Of a DNA stretch of 64,000 nt, positions 26,199-34,624 are shown one piece after another. Under the pieces are notes generated by a model. The model saw only the letters and a list, made by a program, of their open reading frames with translations. It made no database searches and was not told where the DNA came from. The stretch is from Gemmatimonadota bacterium (GTDB taxonomy: Bacteria; Latescibacterota; UBA2968; GCA-2709665). Both the position numbers and the translations under genes were made by a program. Location of the stretch: the NCBI GenBank assembly GCA_028874335.1, contig JAPPJY010000088.1, positions 260,255 to 324,254 of the forward strand, read 5' to 3'. Positions within the stretch are counted from its first letter, which is position 1. Every line of letters starts with the position of its first letter.

Positions 26199-26324
26199 AG
26201 ACTCTGACCTCAGCAGGCACGCTGGTTCCTGGCTTCAGCGCCGCGGCGCCTGCGCGCGTGAGTCTCGATTCGTGCGCAGCTAGACGTAATGCGTCATTGG
26301 CGGAAGTGTCAAAGGACACCCGAA

Positions 26325-27227
26325 ATGGTCAGCTCTGAAAGCCAACCTATTATCATACTTGGCGCAGAGCGCAGCGGGACATCCGTGGTTGCCGAGATGG
26401 CGCACGCATGGGGTGCAAATGCAGGCGCTTCCGAAAAGTTGCACGCAGCAGATGCGCATGCGCCCAGAGGTTATTGGGAATACCTGCCGTTATGGGATTT
26501 TCTGGCCGAGTTAGGGGAATTTGCTTCCGGTGCGACCTGGTGGGACCGTGACTTTCAACATCGAATCGGAAATTATGCTTCTGACCCGGTGTATCGAACA
26601 AAAGCCGCTGTCCTGGTGTCAGAGATGGACGAGGGCGGCCCCTGGTTCTGGAAGGATCCTGCGCTCTGTCATTATCTCCCGTTTTTCAAACAGATATGGG
26701 GAGATGCGATCTATATAATCACAGTTCGCCACCCTCTGGACACAGCCGTGTCCTGGCAGAAGTTCATCATGCCGTCCAAATTGAAAAACCGGATCTCGTT
26801 TGTGGCGATGAATCTGCTGCGCTGGCAGCACATGATGACGCTGATCCTGCGCTACACCGAAGACGCGGCGCACCGGCTTTTTGTTGGATACGAAGATATC
26901 ATGCGAAAACCACACGACCAGGCCGAGAGATTGTCCAACTACCTGAATTCGAAGTTTGAAAATCGCGACTCACGAATTCAGGCGATGGCCGATACGGTTG
27001 ATTCTCGATTGTGGCGGAATAACTGTGGAATCCCTTTCGACCGGGCGCCGGAGGCGACAGAGTACCAGAAAGCGCTCTACGCCTTTGCAAGGCAGAAGAT
27101 CATCGATCCACTTCAGTCGTTCGACAGCGCCAGGTATCCATTGCCACCCGGGTATCTTGAGTTTCTGAACATTCAAGAGGCTTTGCTGAAAGCGTGTCGC
27201 GATCTTGAAACGGTTGCAAGCGCCTGA
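26325..27227 (+). CDS. Sulfotransferase family protein
   Basis: This 300-residue protein has the PAPS-dependent sulfotransferase layout. The 5'-phosphosulfate loop is IILGAERSGTSVVAEM near residue 9, and the 3'-phosphate region is IYIITVRHPLDTAVSWQKF near 135. WFWKDPALCHYLPFF lies between them. The C-terminal half is less conserved. It should transfer sulfate from PAPS to a small molecule or glycan. ATG 26325 follows AAAGGA; an upstream ATG at 26289 is less well placed. Two other sulfotransferase-type genes are at 41680 and 62822. Confidence 0.75.
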   Translation: MVSSESQPIIILGAERSGTSVVAEMAHAWGANAGASEKLHAADAHAPRGYWEYLPLWDFLAELGEFASGATWWDRDFQHRIGNYASDPVYRTKAAVLVSEMDEGGPWFWKDPALCHYLPFFKQIWGDAIYIITVRHPLDTAVSWQKFIMPSKLKNRISFVAMNLLRWQHMMTLILRYTEDAAHRLFVGYEDIMRKPHDQAERLSNYLNSKFENRDSRIQAMADTVDSRLWRNNCGIPFDRAPEATEYQKALYAFARQKIIDPLQSFDSARYPLPPGYLEFLNIQEALLKACRDLETVASA

Positions 27228-27342
27228 AACCGGGCCTGGTGTGCGGACGCATTATACGGGACGATTAGAGCCTTGCAATTTGTCCTCAATGCAAATTGCG
27301 TTCAAGTCTGATAGTGCTGCTTAAATACCGAATGGTGTTTTT

Positions 27343-27653
27343 AGTCCCCCCAACGCATCAGCCTTCGCCGGCCCTTCGACAAGCTCAGGGACCGCATGCT
27401 CAGGGCAGGTTAGGGGTCGCGTGAAAGCGGCTAAATGACTTCCACTAAACTGAATTACGCGTGGTCATTGAGCTTGTCGAAATGCCCGCGATTTAACAAC
27501 TCTTCGACCCATCGGCAAGTTCAGGACAGGCCTCAGGGGACGGCTCGGCTTCTGCGACTCCCCCTCAAAAGGGGAATGATTCGTTCATAAAACAGGCGCG
27601 TACGTTCCCTGTCGCCTAGTTGGTTGCGACTGAGCAAAGCGAAGCTGCGCTTG
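27343..27653 (-). repeat. Composite intergenic repeat (CTCCCCC type), inverted copy
   Basis: Read on the minus strand this contains, in order: an AAGCGCAGCTTCGCTTTGCTC block, CTAGGCGACAGGGAA, a CCCCTTTTGAGGGGGAGTCGC palindrome, AAGCCGAGCCG, then after about 130 bp of insertion CCTGAGCTTGTCGAAGGG and CGAAGGCTGATGCGTTGG. The same order occurs on the plus strand at 53121-53276 and partly at 18527-18666. It also carries several CTTCGACAAGCTCAGG boxes. The rest of the 570-bp gap shows no gene. Confidence 0.65.
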
Positions 27654-27799
27654 GAAAAGATGAAACCACGTAGGTTCAATCAGTCGTCGAGTATTCGACT
27701 TTCTGCCGCGCAGCGATTGAAGCCGAATGCCCGTCGGTTTCGGCTATATCGATAGTGTGCGGCTCAAGTATTCTATACAAACGACAATTGGGCTGAACT

Positions 27800-28423
27800 G
27801 TGATCAATCCCTGGCTGAACGTACCAGTTGCTGACTACAAGATTCACATGGAACATGAATCGGTCCGTCAAGGTGAGATGATCCGGAAGCACCTTAGGGA
27901 TTGCCTGGTACGGTTTGATCCGAAATCGCTTCTGTATCTGGGTGCGGGTATTGGTAATGGATTGGAGAGCGCTCAAGTGTCACAGTTGAGCGACATTTTG
28001 GCCGTGGATGTGAACCCCGAATATATGGCATATCTTCGGAATCGCTTTCAGATGCTTACAGTATTGCGGACGAAGGAATGCAGTTTTCCGGAAGGCTTCA
28101 GTGACCCTGGCCATTATGACCTCGCGTATGGCGCGTTGTTTTTCGAATATGTGGATCTGGAGACATCGCTGGCAGCTATTGCTGCGCATCTGGCACCGGA
28201 CGGACACCTGGTCGCGCTCCTGCAGCAACAATCCGAACAGGGAAAGATGACGAGTTCAGGGGTGGCTTCTCTTGAGACCGTCCTCCCGATCATGTCCCTT
28301 CACACGCCAGGCGCATTCAGGGATCTCGCAGACTTGAATGGTGGGTTCAGGCACGTCTCCACGAAGCACATTACGACCCCGCACGAAAAGCCGTTCTGTG
28401 AAGTTGCTCTTCAAAGGGCATAG
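27800..28423 (+). CDS. Class I SAM-dependent methyltransferase
   Basis: This 207-residue protein has motif I as SLLYLGAGIGNGLESA near residue 43, acidic loop ILAVDVNPEYMAYLR, motif IV YDLAYGALFFEYVDLETSLA near 110 and a post-motif strand HLVALLQQQSEQ. The GAGIGNG glycine loop is a variation on the more usual GCGxG. It probably methylates a small molecule. Translation starts at GTG 27800. It stands alone: 94 bp separate it from the secreted glycosidase-like gene. Confidence 0.75.
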   Translation: MINPWLNVPVADYKIHMEHESVRQGEMIRKHLRDCLVRFDPKSLLYLGAGIGNGLESAQVSQLSDILAVDVNPEYMAYLRNRFQMLTVLRTKECSFPEGFSDPGHYDLAYGALFFEYVDLETSLAAIAAHLAPDGHLVALLQQQSEQGKMTSSGVASLETVLPIMSLHTPGAFRDLADLNGGFRHVSTKHITTPHEKPFCEVALQRA

Positions 28424-28517
28424 CAACCTGTCGAAACTAGTCTGATTGTTGCGTCCTGGACCGTGGCGAACGTGTAATGATGATATATTTGGCAGATCAT
28501 TCAGCTCGGAGATCGAG

Positions 28518-29759
28518 ATGAACAAGCGAAGAATCATCCAGCTGTTGTTGGCAGCACTGTTGTTGAGCGGGTTTACAATCGGCGCGAACCAGATTCCACC
28601 CTTGAACACCAACGTGCAAGAGAAGGTGACCGAGGTCGCACCCGGATTGGTTCAGACGAATATATCCGCGGACTCAACCGGCGAGGGGCTTCCCCAGAAC
28701 GTGCACGTGGCTCAGATAGACCTGCGGAAGTACCGATTGAAGATGGTCATGGCGATGAATCAGATCATCGGGCAGGAGGCGACAAGCGATATGGCAAGGA
28801 GATACAACGCTCTTGTCGCCGTGAATGCGGGATACTCCTTTTCGAACAATGCATGGAACATCTTTCACGGCGATCCAAGCGAGTTCTTTGTTCTGGATGG
28901 AAAGATCCTGAGCGAACCGCGATCGCCCGGTCGCAGGAGCGTTGGAATCTGTACGAGGAACGACAGGCAGACCATGATCGTCGCGGAACCACTGTTGAGT
29001 ATAACGGTGACAACGGATGAAAGTGAAGAGAGCGAGGTGACCGGAATCAACCGGAGGCGAAACGAAGTCCGTGGATGGGATAAAGAAGGGGCCGAAAAAG
29101 AAGAACTCGACAAGAATGACCTCATCCTCTATACACCGGAGTGGAACCGAAGTACACTCACCGACCGAAATGGTGTCGAGGCAATCGTGCGGGAGGATGC
29201 GGTTTCAGCCATCCGTGACAATGTCGGATCCAATCTCATCCCTTCCAACGGATACGTCCTTTCCGGGTCCGGCAAGTATGCCGACTGGTTGAAGCAGCAC
29301 GCCCGGGTGGGTTCAAGGGCGAAGATCAGCTATCAGCTGACCTCCCGGGAGAATCCGGGTAGCCCGCTTCCATTGGAAGATTGCAGCTATACGAGCGCCG
29401 GGACACTGCTGATTCGAGATGGCCGGCGGTTTACTGATTACGGCGCCGAGTCCTTTGAGCCGTGGTTTTATGACCTGAGACATCCAAGGACGGCGATAGG
29501 GATGTCAAAAGACAATAACACGCTTTGGCTGATCGTCGCTGACGGTCGCCAGCCCAATCTGGCCATGGGGATGACCCTGCCGGAGCTCACGGATCTGCTT
29601 GCAGACCTTGGGGCGCACAATGCCTATAACCTGGATGGAGGGGGTTCCAGTACGATGGTGGTCCGGGGAGAGGTGGTGAACAGTTACTCTGACATCCACA
29701 GGGGTGGCGTACGCAAGGAGCGCCGCCGATGCGATGCAATACTGGTGTTTCCACGATAG
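28518..29759 (+). CDS. Secreted phosphodiester glycosidase (NAGPA) domain protein
   Basis: This 413-residue exported protein has a signal peptide (MNKRRIIQLLLAALLLSGF). It carries the NAGPA / DUF2233 domain: VAVNAGYSF near residue 105, DGKILSEPRSPGRRSVGI, PRTAIGMSKDNNTLWLIVAD near 330, and the hallmark AYNLDGGGSSTMVVRGEVVN near 372. The family cleaves phosphodiester-linked sugars; in bacteria it is linked to exopolysaccharide or cell-wall sugar turnover. The start is ATG 28518 behind CGGAGATCGAG. A long insertion around residues 160-270 is rich in charged residues. Confidence 0.8.
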   Translation: MNKRRIIQLLLAALLLSGFTIGANQIPPLNTNVQEKVTEVAPGLVQTNISADSTGEGLPQNVHVAQIDLRKYRLKMVMAMNQIIGQEATSDMARRYNALVAVNAGYSFSNNAWNIFHGDPSEFFVLDGKILSEPRSPGRRSVGICTRNDRQTMIVAEPLLSITVTTDESEESEVTGINRRRNEVRGWDKEGAEKEELDKNDLILYTPEWNRSTLTDRNGVEAIVREDAVSAIRDNVGSNLIPSNGYVLSGSGKYADWLKQHARVGSRAKISYQLTSRENPGSPLPLEDCSYTSAGTLLIRDGRRFTDYGAESFEPWFYDLRHPRTAIGMSKDNNTLWLIVADGRQPNLAMGMTLPELTDLLADLGAHNAYNLDGGGSSTMVVRGEVVNSYSDIHRGGVRKERRRCDAILVFPR

Positions 29760-30150
29760 ACAAAGAGGGTAGCCTGACCGCGTGAAACGCGCTCTGCTCA
29801 CACGGGTCGTCCATCCCGCACAGCGAAAACCTGCGCCACGTTCGCAGGAAATTCAGGACGTCACAGAACGCGAAAGAGGACAAGCTAAGTGGCGCGTTTT
29901 CAGACCTCTATCGCGCGCTTCTCAATCAGATAGATCATCGGCATATGTCGCTTCGCGGAAGTCGGAGCCGCCCGCAAGGTGTATGAAGGCAATCCAACGA
30001 TATCTGCATTTACAATTCGATATGATGCTCACAGCTGCGTTCATCGTTTTGGTGAGGAATTGCCTGCACCTGGCATGCAGTGTGAAAACGACAGCTGCAC
30101 AATTATCTCGTGGCTGATTTCTTCAGTAAGTCTGAGGTAAGGAAAACGAC
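29760..30150 (+). other. Gap without a supportable gene
   Basis: These 390 bases between the NAGPA-like gene and the GNAT-methyltransferase fusion contain open frames, but none has recognisable protein features or a convincing start. I see no hairpin terminator and none of the window's repeat families. It could hold a decayed gene. Confidence 0.4.
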
Positions 30151-31497
30151 GTGCTGGAATTGAGACCATTCGGAAGAGATGATTTCCAGAGACTGATCAG
30201 TTGGATCACATCTCCTGAATTCCTCTTGCAGTGGGCAGGTCCGAGCTTTGCGTATCCTCTCGATAAAGCGCAACTGGAGAAGTACGTTCAGGAGTCGGAG
30301 GGTCGCCACCTTCGACGGAGGATTTTCAAGGCAGTCGATACCGCTTCTGATTCGGTGGTTGGGCATATTGAGCTTAGTGGTATTGACCTGAGGAACAAAG
30401 CTGCACGAGTGTGTCGTGTTCTGGTTGGCGATCCCTCTTATAGAGGAAAAGGGATTGGCACCTGGATGATGAAAAAGATCCTGGATTTGGGATTCAATCA
30501 ATACGGGTTGCATCGCATCGATCTGGTTGTGTTTGACTTCAACAAGCCGGCAATCAGATGTTACGAAAAGCTTGGCTTCGTAAAAGAAGGTTGTCTCAGA
30601 GAATGTCGCAAGATAGGCGACGAATACTGGAGTCTTTGTCAGATGAGTATTCTGGAGTCTGAGTGGCGATCTTCACTATTGCATGAGAACAAAGAGCAGA
30701 TGGGAAGATATTCTGTCGGATACGATGATCGAACGGCTCGATTCATGCAGGAGCGTACGGCCGACACGCACGCTCAGTTTCTTATCCCTTACCTTGTTTC
30801 CGGGATGGATCTCCTGGACGGTGGATGTGGCCCTGGAACAATAACGAAGGGACTGGCTGAGATCGTGGCACCGGGGCGGGTACTGGGAGTTGATAAGGAA
30901 CAGAGTCAGATATTTCTTGCCCAACGCCATACTGATGGATCTCCCACATTCGAGTTCAAAGTCGGTGATCTTTGTAGTCTGAATGTTGACGACGAGTCAT
31001 TCGACGTCGTCTTCGTTCACGGCGTCCTGGAGCACATTCCTCACCCAAAGAAAGCCGTCTCTGAGATTCACCGAGTATTGAGACCGGGAGGGTTGGTGGG
31101 TTCAAGACATGCCGACTTCGGAGGGTTCCTTCTTGAGCCCACTCCTCTGCCACTCGGGCTATTCTCACAGTTATTCATCCAACTGATGAGACGAAATGGC
31201 GGGGATCCCTATTGTGGACGTCGCCAGCCAGGACTTTTCCGAGACGCAGGGTTCGAAATCGTCAAGGTTTCCGCGTCTTATGACTGTTGGACATCGGATA
31301 TGGCTTCCACACAGAGAAACGCGGAATTTCTCTCCGAGTTGTGCGGTGATTCCGGATTCTCTGATCAGCTGTTGGAATACGGCCTGACAGACAGGGGTGT
31401 CTTGAATCGTCTTTCGTCCGCTTTCCTCACTTGGGGAAAGATGCCTGAGGCGTTTGCGGCTGAAGCGTGGGGTGAATTAGTCGCCAGGAAGACGTGA
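30151..31497 (+). CDS. GNAT acetyltransferase-methyltransferase fusion
   Basis: This 448-residue protein joins two enzymes. Residues 1 to about 170 are a RimJ/RimL-type GNAT: LRPFGRDDFQRLISWI, the acetyl-CoA loop DPSYRGKGIGTWMMKKI near 93-108, and NKPAIRCYEKLGFVKEGCLR. Residues about 190-448 are a class I methyltransferase: LLDGGCGPGTITKGLAE near 222, VLGVDKEQSQ, FDVVFVHGVLEHIPHPKKAV and LRPGGLVGSRHADFGG. The linker (LLHENKEQMGRYSVGYDD) is short. It starts at GTG 30151 behind AGGTAAGGA. No stop or frameshift separates the halves, so the fusion appears real and may modify one substrate twice. Confidence 0.75.
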   Translation: MLELRPFGRDDFQRLISWITSPEFLLQWAGPSFAYPLDKAQLEKYVQESEGRHLRRRIFKAVDTASDSVVGHIELSGIDLRNKAARVCRVLVGDPSYRGKGIGTWMMKKILDLGFNQYGLHRIDLVVFDFNKPAIRCYEKLGFVKEGCLRECRKIGDEYWSLCQMSILESEWRSSLLHENKEQMGRYSVGYDDRTARFMQERTADTHAQFLIPYLVSGMDLLDGGCGPGTITKGLAEIVAPGRVLGVDKEQSQIFLAQRHTDGSPTFEFKVGDLCSLNVDDESFDVVFVHGVLEHIPHPKKAVSEIHRVLRPGGLVGSRHADFGGFLLEPTPLPLGLFSQLFIQLMRRNGGDPYCGRRQPGLFRDAGFEIVKVSASYDCWTSDMASTQRNAEFLSELCGDSGFSDQLLEYGLTDRGVLNRLSSAFLTWGKMPEAFAAEAWGELVARKT

Positions 31498-31629
31498 GAG
31501 GACCGACGCACAACATCTCAGAACCCGGCCTTGGTGCATTTGCGCCTCCGCCCAACCGTTGCACGGGTTCGCAATCGGGAGAAAATTTACCCCAGAGCAA
31601 GGTCTACCCCGACACGGGGGCCAAACACA

Positions 31630-32442
31630 ATGGCCAACACATCTCTGCCAGTGATCACACGAAGCAGATTGGTATCTGATTTGTCGAAACTGGGGCTTGC
31701 CTGGGGCGACACGGTGATGTTGCATGCTTCCGTCAAGGCGGTCGGCTGGATCGTCGGGGGCCCTGATATGGTGCTTCGGGCGACCCTGGACGTGCTCGGC
31801 TCAGCGGGAACCTTGATGATGTACATCAAGTGTGAGGAGCCCTTAAACGAAATCGACGATTGGCCGGAGGACTGGAAGGACGCATATCTGGCTGAGTGTC
31901 CACCGTTCGACCCGTCTCGGACTCGCGCCAATCGCCGTTGGAGCATTCTTACGGAGTTCCTGCGCACCTGGCCCGGGGTGCGTTGCAGCGACCATCCGGA
32001 GGCGCGAGTGGCGGCTGTCGGGGCAAAGGCGGAATGGATTACGGCAGACCATCCGTTGCAGTTCGGGTATGGCGCGGGTTCCCCGCTTGAGAAGTTGTGT
32101 GACGCTGGGGGGAAGGTACTATTGCTGGGACCGCTGTTCGATAGCCTGACTATTCTTCACTACGCAGAGCATATGGCTGACATTCCCAACAAGAAGACCG
32201 AGCGCTATCGTTGGCCGGTCTTGCGCGACGGCAAGCGCGAATGGATCGCGTTCGAGCAGTTTGATACGTCCAACGGAATCGTCGACCGGCTCGACGGTGA
32301 TTATTTCCATCGCATTGTAGAAGAATATCTCGATCGCGGAAGCGTCTCCAAGGGGAGGGTTGGCGCTGCGGACTCGTATCTGTTCGATGCGAGGGACCTG
32401 GCGGACTTTGCCATCGAATGGCTGGAGAGACAACTGGGCTAA
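31630..32442 (+). CDS. Aminoglycoside 3-N-acetyltransferase family (AAC(3))
   Basis: This 270-residue protein fits the AAC(3)/YokD Antibiotic_NAT family. Markers are LGLAWGDTVMLHASVKAVGWIVGGP near residues 19-43 (given here only in outline), LMMYIKCEEPLNEIDDWPED, the conserved FLRTWPGVRCSDHPEARVAAVGAKAE region (positions about 105-130) and GYGAGSPLEKLCDAGGKVLLLG followed by THxxE-like ILHYAEHMADI. It uses acetyl-CoA to acetylate the 3-amino group of 2-deoxystreptamine antibiotics or similar amines. It starts at ATG 31630. Clinically known AAC(3) enzymes confer gentamicin-type resistance; the actual substrate here is unknown. Confidence 0.8.
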   Translation: MANTSLPVITRSRLVSDLSKLGLAWGDTVMLHASVKAVGWIVGGPDMVLRATLDVLGSAGTLMMYIKCEEPLNEIDDWPEDWKDAYLAECPPFDPSRTRANRRWSILTEFLRTWPGVRCSDHPEARVAAVGAKAEWITADHPLQFGYGAGSPLEKLCDAGGKVLLLGPLFDSLTILHYAEHMADIPNKKTERYRWPVLRDGKREWIAFEQFDTSNGIVDRLDGDYFHRIVEEYLDRGSVSKGRVGAADSYLFDARDLADFAIEWLERQLG

Positions 32443-32526
32443 ATTCCGTGAGTCCCGCAAAGCGGTCAACGGCATTGTTCGGAGCGTCGAAGGCGTTAAC
32501 CAGCGCTTGTTAGATGCATTCTTGAA

Positions 32527-33585
32527 ATGTTCGTTCTCAATCTCACGCGCTCGCAGCTTGAAACCTACAGATTGATCTGGGGGAGTTTCACAAACTTCGA
32601 TTGGACCTTTCTGGGCCCTGGGAGGACGTTTGGATTCTACGGCAGATTGGGAGTGGACGCAGCGGGACGCGTAGACCTGCTTGGTCTATGCGTGGCTTGC
32701 TCGGCAAAACATGCAATTGATGAACACGGTGGCCTGCCGGAACAGCTCAGACAGAAGCTGTGTCCCGGATCGGGAGCGACTGCCGATGGGCTTGCCGACT
32801 GGAGAGTTGAGTTCATTTTCGCCGAGAATGCCGGAGGAACAACGGCGAGTCATCTTCTGCTATGCTATGGTGACTCAGCGGATCTGAGAAAAGTCCATTT
32901 CAGTCGCTTCGAGTCGAAGTCGGAAGGGTCGAATGGTCCACTTACCGCAAGAAACGAATACTACCCGGTCAGCGCTGGAGCGTGTCCGGGGGCCGCAAAA
33001 AAGATCACGGTTTCGGACCTGCGGTCTCTCGTTTCACAAAACCCCGTGGTTGCCCTCACGGGAGCCGGAGTTTCCGCAAGCAGCGGCATCCCGACCTTCA
33101 GAGGCGCACAGGGATTGGAGCGGCACTTCCCGTTGCATGAACCGTTTCCTGGCGCCGTCGCGGAATTCATGATTGAAAGGCCTCGAGAACTCGCGAGGAT
33201 TCTTGTGAGATTTCAAGCTGCATTCATACAGGCAGAACCCAACGATGCGCACAGGGCTCTGGCGGATCTCGAGGAGAGAGGGCGCGTTCGGCACGTCATT
33301 ACAGGCAATGAAGACAAGCTCCACGAGCGGGCGGGATCTGTGAACGTCCACCTGAAGAAACCTGACGACTTCAAACCGGGTGCGAGGGGATGGGCGTGGC
33401 TATCTGAAGGCAACGTCCTTCTGGCAGTCGGGCTCGGGAGAGACGAACATGGGTTGGTCAGTTATGCCCGCGACAGCGGCATACAGATCGTCTCGGTGTC
33501 TCCCGACCGGCCGGAGTTTCTCCACAAGGAAGACTTATTCGTGCAGGGAAAAGCGGAAGACGTGCTGCCACGTCTCGCGGGCTGA
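32527..33585 (+). CDS. N-terminal domain of unknown function fused to a short Sir2 domain
   Basis: Residues 1 to about 150 are unrecognised (LGPGRTFGFYGRLGVD, LLGLCVACSAKHAIDEHGG, ASHLLLCYGDSADLRKVHF). Residues about 165-352 are Sir2-like: VVALTGAGVSASSGIPTFRG near 176 is the NAD loop, and TGNEDKLHERAGSVNVH near 258 corresponds to the catalytic TQNIDxLHxRAG...H segment, with Q to G and I to E changes. No zinc-binding cysteines follow and the domain is shorter than typical sirtuins; the C-terminal SVSPDRPEF matches the last NAD contact. It could be an NADase or degenerate deacylase. Confidence 0.65.
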   Translation: MFVLNLTRSQLETYRLIWGSFTNFDWTFLGPGRTFGFYGRLGVDAAGRVDLLGLCVACSAKHAIDEHGGLPEQLRQKLCPGSGATADGLADWRVEFIFAENAGGTTASHLLLCYGDSADLRKVHFSRFESKSEGSNGPLTARNEYYPVSAGACPGAAKKITVSDLRSLVSQNPVVALTGAGVSASSGIPTFRGAQGLERHFPLHEPFPGAVAEFMIERPRELARILVRFQAAFIQAEPNDAHRALADLEERGRVRHVITGNEDKLHERAGSVNVHLKKPDDFKPGARGWAWLSEGNVLLAVGLGRDEHGLVSYARDSGIQIVSVSPDRPEFLHKEDLFVQGKAEDVLPRLAG

Positions 33586-33648
33586 AAGTTGCTGCAGTCG
33601 ACACGCTCCGACGCCCTCCCACAGCCCTGACTGAATCTCTGTAGTCTT

Positions 33649-33673
33649 GTAGGGGTGTCCCTTGTGGGCGCCC
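33649..33673 (-). repeat. GGGCGCCC-type REP element, inverted copy
   Basis: On the minus strand this begins GGGCGCCCACAAGGGAC and ends CCCCTAC. Plus-strand copies are at 61470-61492 (diverged end) and 63629-63653. It is a short imperfect palindrome placed just before a membrane-protein gene. Confidence 0.65.
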
Positions 33674-33705
33674 TCCAAACGAAGTTTTAACTCACGAGGT
33701 GATTC

Positions 33706-34116
33706 ATGAAGTCCAAGCTGAAGAATGTGCTGGCAGTTATCGTTGGTTGTATTGTCGGCAGTATCGCCAATATGATTCTGGTCACGGTAGGGCCATATGT
33801 CATACCGCCTCCCAATGGCGTCGACGTGACCGACGTGGAATCCATCAAGTCTTCCATGCACCTGTTTGAGTTCAAGCACTTCATTTTCCCGTTCCTTGCA
33901 CATGCGCTGGGGACCCTTGTGGGCGCGTATCTGGCCGCGCTCATCGCCGCAAGCTGCAGGGTGGCGGCAGCGATGGTGGTTGGCGGACTCTTCCTGATTG
34001 GCGGTATCGCCAACGCCTTTATGATAGGGGGGCCCGTCCTGTTTTACGTCGTGGATCTGGTTGGCGCGTACATACCGATGGCCTGGATAGGCGCAAGATT
34101 GAGCGGACGAACGTAA
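33706..34116 (+). CDS. Small four-helix membrane protein
   Basis: This 136-residue protein has four hydrophobic segments: NVLAVIVGCIVGSIANMILV, the FIFPFLAHALGTLVGAYLAA region, AAAMVVGGLFLIGGIANAFM and VLFYVVDLVGAYIPMAWIG. The loop after helix 1 (PPPNGVDVTDVESIKSSM) is typical of a widespread but uncharacterised small inner-membrane protein family. No active-site residues are evident. A GAGGTG ribosome-binding site precedes the start. RidA follows 91 bp downstream. Confidence 0.65.
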   Translation: MKSKLKNVLAVIVGCIVGSIANMILVTVGPYVIPPPNGVDVTDVESIKSSMHLFEFKHFIFPFLAHALGTLVGAYLAALIAASCRVAAAMVVGGLFLIGGIANAFMIGGPVLFYVVDLVGAYIPMAWIGARLSGRT

Positions 34117-34207
34117 GGTATTGTCCGTCGCGCTCATTCAAGACTCGTGCCGGGAACGCAGACTCGACGAGTTTGAACACAACGTAAGGTACAGGAGGTC
34201 GGGAACA

Positions 34208-34603
34208 ATGGCCCGTGAGATTATACATCCGGCAAGCGTACACTCGACGGCGGGGGTGGGATACTCACACGTCGCGAGGGCCGGCGACACCGTGTACATC
34301 GCCGGTCAGATCGCCCTGAACCCGGGCGGCAACCTGGTAGGGAAGGGCGACATCGAAGCGCAGACTCAGCAGGTCTATGCGAATCTTCAGGCCATCCTGG
34401 AGGAACTCGGCGGGAGTCTTGAAGACATCGTCAAGTTGACCACCTATCTGACCGATCGCGGTCATCTGGATGCCTTTCGCCGTGTCCGAAACCGCTTCTT
34501 CACGGACGCGTTCCCGCCGAACACGCTGTTATTCGTCAGCGGCCTCGCTCACCCCGATTATCTGGTCGAGATCGAAGCCGTCGCTTTCCTTCCAGGTACT
34601 TAA
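34208..34603 (+). CDS. ridA: RidA family imine/enamine deaminase
   Basis: This 131-residue protein is of usual RidA (YjgF/YER057c) length and layout: GYSHVARAGDTVYIAGQIAL near residue 17, QVYANLQAILEELGGSLEDI, KLTTYLTDRGH near 79 and the signature-like RNRFFTDAFPPNTLLFVSGLA with the arginine and PxxT region. It hydrolyses reactive 2-aminoacrylate-type imines in the cytoplasm. ATG 34208 lies 11 bases after a strong AGGAGGT; the frame open upstream is non-homologous. The double GNAT gene begins 21 bases downstream, so they are likely co-transcribed. Confidence 0.85.
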   Translation: MAREIIHPASVHSTAGVGYSHVARAGDTVYIAGQIALNPGGNLVGKGDIEAQTQQVYANLQAILEELGGSLEDIVKLTTYLTDRGHLDAFRRVRNRFFTDAFPPNTLLFVSGLAHPDYLVEIEAVAFLPGT

Positions 34604-34624
34604 ACGGATCTGTGGACTGGAGAT

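Noticed and set aside
29782-30117. 111-codon frame before the GNAT-methyltransferase fusion
   Set aside because: Low-complexity, Arg/Gln-rich translation with no family resemblance.
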